From NCBI GenBank assembly GCA_937920725.1, contig CALEUW010000011.1:1-64000 (forward strand): a DNA stretch of 64,000 nucleotides. Reading direction: 5' to 3'. Positions 24,084 to 31,861 of the stretch are shown in pieces. Position numbers and translations under genes: made by a program. Numbering within the stretch: position 1 is the first letter of the stretch; the number at the start of each line of letters is the position of its first letter. The notes beneath the pieces are model-generated. The model was not told the origin of the DNA. It saw only the letters and a list, made by a program, of their open reading frames with translations, and searched no databases. Source of the stretch: UMGS1601 sp900553335 (GTDB taxonomy: Bacteria; Bacillota; Clostridia; Oscillospirales; Ruminococcaceae).

Positions 24084-24944
24084 ATGGAACAGATTTCAAA
24101 CTACACCAGAACAAAGGTGCTTATAGACGCTCTGCCCTACCTGCAAAAATATCACAATAAAATAGTAGTTGTAAAATACGGCGGAAACGCAATGACAAAT
24201 GAAGCGCTTAAAGAAGCGGTAATGAACGATATAGTTTTGCTTGGAGCAGTTGGAATCAACGTTGTTCTCGTTCACGGCGGAGGACCTGAGATAAATTCGA
24301 TGCTCGACCGTGTTGGAATTGAGTCTAAATTTATAAACGGACTTCGTTATACGGATGAGGAAACTATCGACATCGTAAAAATGGTTCTTGCAGGAAAAGT
24401 CAACAAGGAGCTTGTTTCAAATATCGGGCTTCACGGCGGAAAGGCGCTTGGACTTTGCGGAATAGACGGTGAAATAATAGTTGCCGATAAAAAGCAGGGT
24501 GAAACCGATCTTGGATATGTAGGTGAGATCAAAAGAGTAACTACAAAACCTATTTTGGATGCAATTTCCAACGGATATATTCCTGTAATATCTACTGTTG
24601 CAACAAGTGAAAACGGAAAAACCTATAATATAAATGCCGATACGGCCGCTGCAAGAATAGCTTCTTGTTTAAGAGCGGAGAATTTGATTTTAATGACCGA
24701 TATAGCAGGGCTTTTAGAAGATAAGAACGATGATTCAACGCTTATTCCGGCAGTAAATGTTTCAGAAGTTCCTTATCTTAAAAAGACAGGAATAATTAGC
24801 GGCGGAATGATTCCAAAAATAGACTGCTGTGTTGAAGCGGTAAGAAGAGGTGTTAAGAAAACCTGTATAATCGACGGAAGAGTTCCGCATTCTATTTTGA
24901 TTGAGCTTTTATCAAGCGAAGGCGTCGGTACGCAGTTTATGTAA
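24084..24944 (+). CDS. argB: Acetylglutamate kinase
   Basis: Phosphorylates N-acetylglutamate with ATP. 286 residues of the amino-acid kinase fold. KIVVVKYGGNAM is the phosphate-binding start, LVHGGGPEINSML the acetylglutamate site, NINADTAAARIASCL and GIISGGMIPKIDCCVEAV close the ATP site. The N-terminal extension ahead of KYGGNAM is short, but arginine feedback residues cannot be judged by eye. GGAGAAAT precedes ATG 24084. Confidence 0.95.
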   Translation: MEQISNYTRTKVLIDALPYLQKYHNKIVVVKYGGNAMTNEALKEAVMNDIVLLGAVGINVVLVHGGGPEINSMLDRVGIESKFINGLRYTDEETIDIVKMVLAGKVNKELVSNIGLHGGKALGLCGIDGEIIVADKKQGETDLGYVGEIKRVTTKPILDAISNGYIPVISTVATSENGKTYNINADTAAARIASCLRAENLILMTDIAGLLEDKNDDSTLIPAVNVSEVPYLKKTGIISGGMIPKIDCCVEAVRRGVKKTCIIDGRVPHSILIELLSSEGVGTQFM

Positions 24945-24975
24945 ATTTATTTACCGTAATGAAAGGAATGGAAGA

Positions 24976-26154
24976 ATGAATACAATAGATAATCACAATA
25001 AACATATCATGTCTACCTACGGAAGGTTTGACGTTGTTTTGGAAAACGGCGAAGGATGCAGGGCAGTAGATGAAAATGCAAAGGAATACATAGATTTCGG
25101 TTCGGGAATAGGTGTCAACAGCTTAGGTTTTTGTGACAGCGAATGGGCTGACGCAGTTTCAAAGCAGGCACATGCTATTCAGCACACATCAAATTATTAC
25201 TACACTAAAGTGTCAAGTGATTTTGCGGCTAGGCTGACCGAAGCTACAGGATATTCAAAAGTATTTTTTGCAAACTCCGGAGCGGAAGCCAATGAATGTG
25301 CCATAAAGCTTGCAAGAAAATACAGCTTTGACAAATACGGCAGCGACGCCGAGAGAAACATTATAATCACTCTTAAAAACAGCTTTCACGGAAGAACACT
25401 TGCAACTCTTTCCGCAACCGGACAGGACGTTTTTCACAACTACTTCTTCCCGTTTGTGGGGGGATTTGTAAATGTTATCGCAAATGATATTGACGATTTA
25501 ATGGATAAGCTTGGTGATTATGATAATAAGATCTGCGCCGTGATGTTTGAGTGTATACAGGGTGAGGGTGGAGTTATACCGCTTGAGGAAAGCTTTGTAA
25601 AAAGGGTAGCTTTAGAATGTGCAAAAAGAGATATTCTTACTATCTGTGATGAGGTTCAGACGGGCGTAGGGCGAACAGGAAAGTTTTTAGCTTCTGAGCA
25701 TTTCGGTGTAAAACCGGACATAGTAACGCTCGCAAAGGGCTTAGCCGGAGGTGTTCCGATTGGTGTTTGCATGGCGAATGATAAATGCTGCGATGTTTTA
25801 TCAAAGGGAACGCATGGCTCGACTTTCGGAGGAAATCCAATAAGCTGTGCAGGAGGAAACGTCGTTCTGGACAGAGTTTTGTCAGACGGTTTCTTAGATG
25901 AGGTTTCCAAAAAAGGCGAATACTTCAAATCTGAGCTTTTAAAAATTGAAGGAGTTGACGGAGTAGACGGTTTAGGTCTTATGATAGGAATCAGACTTAA
26001 AACCAAAAATGCAGCAGAGGTTTGCAAAGCATGCTTAGACAGCGGGCTTCTCGTATTAACAGCAAAGGAAAAGGTAAGACTTTTACCGCCGCTTAATATA
26101 ACCTATGAGGAAATCGACAAGGGTATAGAAATTCTTAAAAGAGTATTGGCATGA
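24976..26154 (+). CDS. argD: Acetylornithine aminotransferase
   Basis: PLP enzyme that transaminates N-acetylglutamate semialdehyde. The start is 24976 (AAAGGAATGGAAGA ahead of ATG); the open frame reaches back to 24901 but that part overlaps argB and has no ribosome site. 392 residues. FANSGAEANECAIKLARKY, SFHGRTLATLSATGQ, the PLP Asp in TICDEVQTGVGRTG and the Schiff-base lysine in IVTLAKGLAGGVPIGV are all present. The stop codon overlaps the start of the next gene (ATGA). Confidence 0.93.
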   Translation: MNTIDNHNKHIMSTYGRFDVVLENGEGCRAVDENAKEYIDFGSGIGVNSLGFCDSEWADAVSKQAHAIQHTSNYYYTKVSSDFAARLTEATGYSKVFFANSGAEANECAIKLARKYSFDKYGSDAERNIIITLKNSFHGRTLATLSATGQDVFHNYFFPFVGGFVNVIANDIDDLMDKLGDYDNKICAVMFECIQGEGGVIPLEESFVKRVALECAKRDILTICDEVQTGVGRTGKFLASEHFGVKPDIVTLAKGLAGGVPIGVCMANDKCCDVLSKGTHGSTFGGNPISCAGGNVVLDRVLSDGFLDEVSKKGEYFKSELLKIEGVDGVDGLGLMIGIRLKTKNAAEVCKACLDSGLLVLTAKEKVRLLPPLNITYEEIDKGIEILKRVLA

Positions 26155-26528
26155 AAATAGAGCATATAGCTTTGTATGTACAAAGCCTTGAGAAAACAAA
26201 AGAGTTTTATGTAAAGTATTTTTCAGCGCACAGCGGTAAAATATATAAGAACTCAAAAGGTTTTTCGTCTTATTTTTTAAAGTTCGATGACGGCGCACGG
26301 CTTGAAATAATGTCAATGGATAATTTAAACAAGCGCAGCGAAGCTCTGAGCTTTGGATACGCACACATAGCGATGTCCGTTGGCTCTGCCGGGGATGTTG
26401 ATGCGCTTACAAGGCGTTTGGAAAATGACGGATACAACGTATTATCAAATCCACGCACAACAGGCGACGGATACTATGAAAGCGTTGTTTTAGATCCCGA
26501 CGGGAATTTGGTTGAAATAACTATTTAA
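26151..26528 (+). CDS. VOC-family (glyoxalase/dioxygenase superfamily) protein
   Basis: 125 residues made of two betaalphabetabetabeta units: KIEHIALYVQSLEKTKEFYV and GYAHIAMSVGSAGDVDALTR. Candidate metal ligands are His4 and Glu in RLEIM for the first unit, and His in YAHIAM and Glu in LVEITI for the second. It looks like a lactoylglutathione-lyase or bleomycin-resistance-like member; the real substrate is unknown. The start codon overlaps the argD stop by four bases, so it is translated with argD. Confidence 0.85.
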   Translation: MKIEHIALYVQSLEKTKEFYVKYFSAHSGKIYKNSKGFSSYFLKFDDGARLEIMSMDNLNKRSEALSFGYAHIAMSVGSAGDVDALTRRLENDGYNVLSNPRTTGDGYYESVVLDPDGNLVEITI

Positions 26529-26543
26529 TATTCAGTAAATCGT

Positions 26544-26790
26544 AAACGGATAATTTTCGTTTCAGTTTGTCGAAAAAGTACATTTTTAAAATATTATCGC
26601 GTAGGCGGACATGTGCCGACGCAGCGACACCTTGAGAGGAAATCGGCGGTATGAGCCGATTTTCGATGAAAAGGGGTTCCCTAGGGGAAAAACGCAGAAC
26701 GAGATAGTTAAAGCTATCGAAGTGAGTGCGTTTGTCCCTTGGGGAGCGTGCTCGACTTTGCCGACACGCTCAAACGGATAATTTTCGTTT
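26544..26790. repeat. 247-bp multi-hairpin element bounded by 19-bp direct repeats
   Basis: The sequence AAACGGATAATTTTCGTTT occurs at 26544-26562 and again at 26772-26790. Between them lie ordered hairpins: AAATCGGC/GCCGATTT (26640-26662); AGGG..AAACGCA with TGCGTTT..CCCT (26683-26739), which encloses GATAG/CTATC (26703-26718); and GAGCGTG/CACGCTC (26744-26771). It has no coding capacity and occupies nearly all of the VOC-argF gap. It could be a non-autonomous mobile element, a structured RNA or an argF leader. Confidence 0.65.
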
Positions 26791-26814
26791 ATACTATATG
26801 ACGGAGGAGATTAA

Positions 26815-27732
26815 ATGAAACACTTATTAAAAATGATGGATCTTTCAAAAGAGGAGATTATTGAGATTTTAAATCTCGCAGACCAGCTAAAGTATGAAAA
26901 CAAAAACGGAATTGAGCATCATCATCTGAAGGGAAAGACTTTAGGAATGATTTTTCAGAAGTCGTCAACCCGTACCCGTGTTTCCTTTGAAACAGGAATG
27001 TATCAGCTCGGAGGACAGGCGCTCTTTTTGTCAAACCGTGATTTGCAGATAGGCAGAGGAGAGCCTGTTCAGGATACTGCCCGTGTACTTTCACGCTACA
27101 TTGACGGAATTATGATAAGAACCTTTGAGCAAAAGGAAGTTGAGGACCTGGCGAATTACGGCTCGATCTCTGTAATAAATGGTCTTACAGATTTCTGCCA
27201 CCCGTGTCAGGTGCTTGCAGACCTTATGACTATCAGAGAGTTTAAAGGACGTTTTGACGGACTGAAAATGTGCTATATCGGCGACGGAAACAACATGGCG
27301 AATTCGCTTATTGTAGGTGGACTTAAAGTCGGTATGGAAGTAGCTGTTGCTTGCCCGGACGATTATCAGCCGGATGCTCGTGTTCTTGAATTTACCAAGG
27401 AATATGAGGACAAGTTTTCAATGACAAATGTGCCTATTGAAGCTGCAAAGGGAGCCGATGTTATTTTTACTGATGTTTGGACTTCTATGGGACAGGAGGA
27501 AGAAACCGCAAAGCGTAAAATTGCGTTTGACGGCTATCAGATAAACGATGAGCTAATGGCAGTGGCAGATCCTGAATGTATGGTACAGCATTGCCTTCCT
27601 GCACATAGGGGCGAGGAGATTACCGAAGAGATATTCGAGGCTCACGCAGATGAAATTTTCGAGGAAGCGGAAAACAGACTTCATGCTCAAAAGGCAGTTA
27701 TGGTGCTTTGCATGAAGGATAGCGAAGAATAG
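26815..27732 (+). CDS. argF: Ornithine carbamoyltransferase
   Basis: Condenses ornithine and carbamoyl phosphate to citrulline. 305 residues. The carbamoyl-phosphate site FQKSSTRTRVSFETGMYQLG, the HPCQVLADLMTIREFKG motif and the ornithine loop VQHCLPAHRGEEI are all intact. CGGAGGAG precedes ATG 26815. It follows the multi-hairpin element, whose right boundary repeat ends 24 bases upstream of the start. No clear ARG box was seen directly ahead of it. Confidence 0.95.
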   Translation: MKHLLKMMDLSKEEIIEILNLADQLKYENKNGIEHHHLKGKTLGMIFQKSSTRTRVSFETGMYQLGGQALFLSNRDLQIGRGEPVQDTARVLSRYIDGIMIRTFEQKEVEDLANYGSISVINGLTDFCHPCQVLADLMTIREFKGRFDGLKMCYIGDGNNMANSLIVGGLKVGMEVAVACPDDYQPDARVLEFTKEYEDKFSMTNVPIEAAKGADVIFTDVWTSMGQEEETAKRKIAFDGYQINDELMAVADPECMVQHCLPAHRGEEITEEIFEAHADEIFEEAENRLHAQKAVMVLCMKDSEE

Positions 27733-27750
27733 TATTATGGAGGTAGCTTA

Positions 27751-28386
27751 ATGGATAATAATGTAATGTTTAAGTTGAGTTATGGTTTGTTTGTACTTTC
27801 ATCTAAAGCGGAAGAGAAGCAGTCCGGCTGTATCGTAAATACTGTTATGCAGCAAACGGTTGAGCCGAATCGTATTTCAGTTACAGTAAACAAGAGTAAT
27901 TTCACAGCTGACATTATAAAAGCATCGGGAAAGTTTACAGTATCTGTAATTGATGAAAGCGCTGAGTTTTCTCTTTTTCAAGATTTCGGCTTTAAAAGCG
28001 GACGTGATATTGATAAGTTTGAAAAGATAACCGATAAGGCTTTTGATGAGAATGGAATATACTATATCACAAAGGGCGTTAATTCGTATATTTCAGCGAG
28101 CGTTGTTGAAACAAAAGATTTGGGAACGCATATTATGTTTATCGCTGATGTTGTTGGCGGAGAAGTTTTAAATGACAACGCTTCTATGACATATTCTTAT
28201 TATTTTGAAAATGTAAAGCCAAAGCCAAAAAAGGTTGAGAGCAAGGGTAAAGCTTGGGTATGTAAAATATGCGGATGGATATACGATGAGGAAAAAACGG
28301 GAATACCGTTTGAGGAGCTTCCTGATGATTGGGTTTGCCCTCTTTGCAAACACCCAAAAAGCGATTTTGAATTAATGCGTAATTAG
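27751..28386 (+). CDS. Flavin reductase-rubredoxin fusion protein
   Basis: 211 residues in two domains. Residues 1-150 are a flavin-reductase-like FMN-binding split barrel (FKLSYGLFVLSSK, SGCIVNTVMQQT, RISVTVNKSNFTADIIKASG). Residues ~160-211 are a rubredoxin with both iron-binding pairs, WVCKICGWIYD and WVCPLCKHPKSDFE. This arrangement is known as high-molecular-weight rubredoxin and passes electrons, for example to flavodiiron proteins in O2/NO defence of anaerobes. GGAGG precedes ATG 27751. The last codons and stop (TTAATGCGTAATTAG) belong to the AATTCGTAATT/TAATGCG repeat family. Confidence 0.92.
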   Translation: MDNNVMFKLSYGLFVLSSKAEEKQSGCIVNTVMQQTVEPNRISVTVNKSNFTADIIKASGKFTVSVIDESAEFSLFQDFGFKSGRDIDKFEKITDKAFDENGIYYITKGVNSYISASVVETKDLGTHIMFIADVVGGEVLNDNASMTYSYYFENVKPKPKKVESKGKAWVCKICGWIYDEEKTGIPFEELPDDWVCPLCKHPKSDFELMRN

Positions 28387-28404
28387 AAAATTTGATATAA
28401 TTCG

Positions 28405-28605
28405 ATAAAAAATCACCTTTGTGTTGTTATAGTCACAAGGGTGATTGCTTAATTGTAGGCGGTTTTTCCCGAAAGGGAGGTGCATACTCGGATATGTATT
28501 TATTCTCTATTTTCAGTAGCAAAAAATAGAGAATTTCTTTTTTAGCATACAAAAAGAAATAACTCGGGAGAAACCGCTTATCGCAGACTCCTTTTTTATT
28601 GTATA
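28405..28605 (-). ncRNA. Candidate structured non-coding RNA
   Basis: On the minus strand a plausible promoter (ATGACA, 16 bases, TATATA, about 28629-28602) is followed by ~195 bases with no gene. A 14-bp helix (28459-28472 with 28564-28577: GCGGTTT-T-TCCCGA) closes a region holding two stems, ATTTCTTTTT/AAAAAGAAAT (28533-28560) and ATTCTCTATTTT/AAAATAGAGAAT (28502-28534). A terminator hairpin ATCACC...GGTGAT (28445-28412, 12 bp) then precedes a T-run at 28411-28407. TCCC-GAAA-GGGA (28467-28476) can form instead of the closing helix. Size and shape recall 6S-like RNAs, but no sequence match was made. Confidence 0.5.
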
Positions 28606-28701
28606 TATAGAACATCAAGGAAATTTGTCATGCTATCAGAAACAAGAATAAATGCAGTTGAAAATGGACAATTACTCTGATATAACTTAACAATATAAAT
28701 C

Positions 28702-28736
28702 ACAGCGTACTGCATAAAAAACTTGCAGTGCGCTGT
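28702..28736. other. 13-bp hairpin, role unknown
   Basis: ACAGCGTACTGCA (28702-28714) pairs with TGCAGTGCGCTGT (28724-28736) with one G-T pair and a 9-base loop. No clean T-run follows on either strand. The rest of 28606-28883 shows no gene I can support. Confidence 0.4.
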
Positions 28737-28883
28737 TGTTATGTAATTTATTTTAATTCCTCCAATTAGTTTATCACACTTTTCATCATCGCTTGCAGCA
28801 ATATAATCAAATGCCAAATTAATTCAGAAGATGCAGATAAGCTTTGATGATTAAACAAATATGTTATTATTTATCTTCCGTGT

Positions 28884-29486
28884 TTATTTTTTATCCGCAG
28901 AAGCTTTTGAAAAAATGCATCCACAGAAGTTTTGTCTGTAAAGATTATATTTTTTTGACAACTCGATGCTTCGTTTGTATCCGTTTTTCTTTTTAAAATC
29001 GCTCGGTAAAAACGCTGTGCCGTAATCCTTTGAAAGCTCGTTTCCGATTTCATTTATACATTCGGCATTTTTGTGAGGACTTATTGAAAGCGTCGTACAA
29101 AAAAAGTCATACCTATCTGCTTTGGCAGCTTCAGCTGTTTTTTGAAGCCTTAATCGATAGCACTTTCTGCATCTTTCACCGCCTTCGGGTATATTTTCAA
29201 GTCCTTTGGAAATCTCAAAGAATTCATCAGGAACGTAATGTTCCTCGAGGACTTTGATATTAAGTTTCATTTCCCGTACAAGGCGTTTAAGCTCATCTAA
29301 ACGTTTTTTGTATTCATCTTCAGGGTATATATTGGGATTATAAAAAAACAGCGTAATATTAAAGTGAGAAGCTAAATACTCCAATACATAGCTTGAGCAT
29401 GGCGCACAGCAAGCGTGAAGCAGTAAGGAAGGCTTTTTGCTGCCGTTTGATTTTATTATTTTTTCAAGCTCTATGCTGTAATTCAT
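28884..29486 (-). CDS. queH: Epoxyqueuosine reductase QueH
   Basis: Catalyses the last step of queuosine synthesis in tRNA: it reduces epoxyqueuosine and uses Fe-S and metal centres instead of the cobalamin of QueG. 200 residues, normal for the family. The metal/Fe-S cysteines appear as LLHACCAPCSSYV near residue 25, ERCRKCYRLRL near 110 and NFCGCIFSK at the C-terminus. FYNPNIYPEDEYKKR is also family-typical. It is monocistronic in the window; the flanking genes do not belong to queuosine synthesis. Confidence 0.9.
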   Translation of the reverse strand: MNYSIELEKIIKSNGSKKPSLLLHACCAPCSSYVLEYLASHFNITLFFYNPNIYPEDEYKKRLDELKRLVREMKLNIKVLEEHYVPDEFFEISKGLENIPEGGERCRKCYRLRLQKTAEAAKADRYDFFCTTLSISPHKNAECINEIGNELSKDYGTAFLPSDFKKKNGYKRSIELSKKYNLYRQNFCGCIFSKASADKK

Positions 29487-29556
29487 AAAAACACTCCCGT
29501 TTGAATTAATCTTTTTATCAGTTTACCACAAATTGAGGAAAATAGCAAAATTCCCC

Positions 29557-29605
29557 TTGATTTTTCTTTTATTAGTGATATAATATTAGAAATGAAACTG
29601 TTTCA
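29557..29605 (+). promoter_or_regulatory. Promoter and palindrome ahead of the MarR-ABC operon
   Basis: TTGATT (29557-29562) and TATAAT (29579-29584) with a 16-base spacer. Nine bases after the -10 lies the perfect palindrome TGAAAC-T-GTTTCA (29593-29605), covering the likely transcription start. Its position suits an operator for the MarR protein encoded first in the operon. Confidence 0.65.
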
Positions 29606-29649
29606 AAGCTAACAAAATATATCGGAGGCTAATGAAAGGAGGAACATGT

Positions 29650-30123
29650 TTGAAAGGGGAACAAAAAAATTATTTTGTCGGACGTGAGCTTAATCGTGTA
29701 TCCCATACGGTGCATAGAATGATTATATCGTCAAGACGACACAGATTAATTGAGCAAAAAATTGGCTGCACCAATGGTTGGGTTATAGGTTATATTGCAC
29801 ACAGTGATCGGGACGTATATCAAAAGGATATTGAAAAGGAATTTTCGATCAGACGATCGTCGATCTCAAAGATGCTAAGCAATATGGAGGAAAGAGGACT
29901 CATTATCCGTGAGAGTGTAAAGGGAGACGCAAGACTGAAAAAGCTTGTACTGACAGACACGGCATATGAGCTTCTTAAGCTCGCCGAGGAGGATATGCTG
30001 GCTCAGGAAACGGCACTTCAAAAAGGAATCATTGAAGATGAATTAGAGATTTTTTTGAGAGTGCTTAGAAAGATCGGCGAAAATGCCGAGAAAGAAACTT
30101 TAAGAGAGGGAGATAGAAAATAA
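29650..30123 (+). CDS. MarR-family transcriptional regulator
   Basis: About 157 residues of a winged-helix regulator. The start is set at TTG 29650, seven bases after AAGGAGG; the ATG at 29632 has its GGAGG only three bases away and would put the better ribosome site inside the gene. The wHTH reads VYQKDIEKEFSIRRSSISKM then LSNMEERGLIIRESVKGDARLKKLVLT, with the wing GDARLKK. It is followed one base after the stop by two ABC exporter genes, the classic layout of a drug-responsive repressor of an efflux pump. The ligand is unknown. Confidence 0.88.
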   Translation: MKGEQKNYFVGRELNRVSHTVHRMIISSRRHRLIEQKIGCTNGWVIGYIAHSDRDVYQKDIEKEFSIRRSSISKMLSNMEERGLIIRESVKGDARLKKLVLTDTAYELLKLAEEDMLAQETALQKGIIEDELEIFLRVLRKIGENAEKETLREGDRK

Positions 30124-30124
30124 C

Positions 30125-31861
30125 ATGATAAAAAGACTTGCGAAATGCATTAGAGAGTATAGGCTTCCGTCAATTCTGTCACCTGTATTCGTAACCGGAG
30201 AGGTAATTTTAGAGGTTATAATACCGGCTATGATGGCAAAAATGATTGATAACGGAATTCAAAAGGGAAACATGACATATATCGTTTTAGTCGGAATAGT
30301 CTTAGCGATAGTTTGTATGTTTTCGCTTGCCTGCGGAGCGCTTTCTGGAAAATACGCCGCAAAGGCATCGGCAGGATTTGCAAAGAATATAAGACACGAT
30401 ATGTTTTATAACATTCAGAGGTATTCCTTCAAAAATATTGATAAGTTTTCAACCTCATCGCTTGTAACAAGACTTACAACAGATGTTACAAACGTACAAA
30501 ACTCATATCAGATGATAATAAGAGTAGCTGTAAGAGCTCCTATTATGCTTATTTCTGCTGTAATTGTTTCTGCTTCGATAAGTCCTACATTATCGCTGAT
30601 TTTTTTAACAGCCATACCTATTTTGGCAGTGGTCGTATTCTTCTTGATATCGAAGGTACATCCTATTTTCATGAGAGTTTTTAAAGGATACGACAAATTA
30701 AATAACGTAGTGGGAGAGAATCTTCACGGAATAAGAGTTGTAAAAAGCTTTGTGCGAGAGGATTATGAAAAGAAAAAATTCGAGGGTGTTTCTACTGAAG
30801 TGTATAAGCTCCAGTCAAAAGCGGAAAAGCTTTTAGCATTTAACGCTCCTGTAATGATGCTTTGCGTATACGGCTGTATGATAGCCCTTTCCTGGTTTGG
30901 AGCAAAAATAATTGTAAACAGCGGCGAAACGGTCTTGACAACGGGTGAGCTTACAAGTATGTTTACATATACGATGCAGATTTTGATGAGTCTTATGATG
31001 CTGTCAATGATATTTGTAATGGTTATCATGTCAAGGGCGTCTATGCAAAGAATCGTTGAGGTTTTGGAAGAAAACCCTGATATTACACCTCCTTCAAATC
31101 CGGAATGTAATGTCAAAGACGGAAGTATTGAGTTTAAAAACGTATCGTTCAGCTACGGGGGAAATGGCGGTAATCCATGCCTTTGCAATATTGATCTTAA
31201 GATAAATGCGGGAGAAACAATAGGTATAATCGGCGGAACAGGATCTGCAAAAAGTACATTTGTGCAGCTTATCCCAAGACTTTATGATGTGACTGAGGGA
31301 GAGATCTTAGTTGGCGGAAAAGATGTCCGTGAGTATGATATTCCGTCTTTGCGAAACGAAGTTGCAATGGTTTTGCAAAAAAACGTATTGTTTTCGGGAA
31401 CTATAAAGGATAACCTTAAATGGGGAAAAGAAGATGCAACTGATGAGGAGATAGAAACAGCTTGTAAGCTTTCGCAGGCAGATACGTTTATAAAAACCTT
31501 CCCCGATGGGTATGACACTTACATTGAGCAAGGCGGAACAAATGTATCCGGAGGTCAGAAACAGCGCCTTTGCATTGCCAGAGCGCTTATCAAGAAACCG
31601 AAAATTTTGATTTTAGATGACTCGACAAGTGCAGTTGACACCAAAACTGATGCTCTTATAAGAAAAGCGTTTGCCGAAGAGATCCCTGATACAACAAAGC
31701 TTATCATTGCACAAAGAGTTTCTTCGATTATGGGCGCTGATAAGATAATTGTTCTTGACGGCGGAAGGATAAACGACTTCGGCACTCATGACGAACTAAT
31801 AGAGCGAAATGAAATTTATAAAGAAGTTTATCATTCACAGCAGAAAGGAGGTCTTGAGTAA
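30125..31861 (+). CDS. ABC exporter subunit with degenerate nucleotide site
   Basis: 578 residues: six membrane helices (~residues 15-300) and a C-terminal ATPase domain. The Walker A is IGGTGSAKSTF, where the last Gly of GxxGxGKS is Ala. The signature VSGGQKQRL is intact. Walker B ILILDDSTSAVD has Asp in place of the catalytic Glu. These changes mark the degenerate half of heterodimeric exporters such as LmrCD, BmrCD and TM287/288. The partner gene overlaps its stop codon. Controlled by the MarR gene upstream; substrate could be drugs or peptides. Confidence 0.92.
   Translation: MIKRLAKCIREYRLPSILSPVFVTGEVILEVIIPAMMAKMIDNGIQKGNMTYIVLVGIVLAIVCMFSLACGALSGKYAAKASAGFAKNIRHDMFYNIQRYSFKNIDKFSTSSLVTRLTTDVTNVQNSYQMIIRVAVRAPIMLISAVIVSASISPTLSLIFLTAIPILAVVVFFLISKVHPIFMRVFKGYDKLNNVVGENLHGIRVVKSFVREDYEKKKFEGVSTEVYKLQSKAEKLLAFNAPVMMLCVYGCMIALSWFGAKIIVNSGETVLTTGELTSMFTYTMQILMSLMMLSMIFVMVIMSRASMQRIVEVLEENPDITPPSNPECNVKDGSIEFKNVSFSYGGNGGNPCLCNIDLKINAGETIGIIGGTGSAKSTFVQLIPRLYDVTEGEILVGGKDVREYDIPSLRNEVAMVLQKNVLFSGTIKDNLKWGKEDATDEEIETACKLSQADTFIKTFPDGYDTYIEQGGTNVSGGQKQRLCIARALIKKPKILILDDSTSAVDTKTDALIRKAFAEEIPDTTKLIIAQRVSSIMGADKIIVLDGGRINDFGTHDELIERNEIYKEVYHSQQKGGLE

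Noticed and set aside
28596..28817. Minus-strand frame of about 73 residues
   Set aside because: No ribosome site, crossed by a 13-bp hairpin and the proposed RNA promoter, and no recognisable protein pattern.
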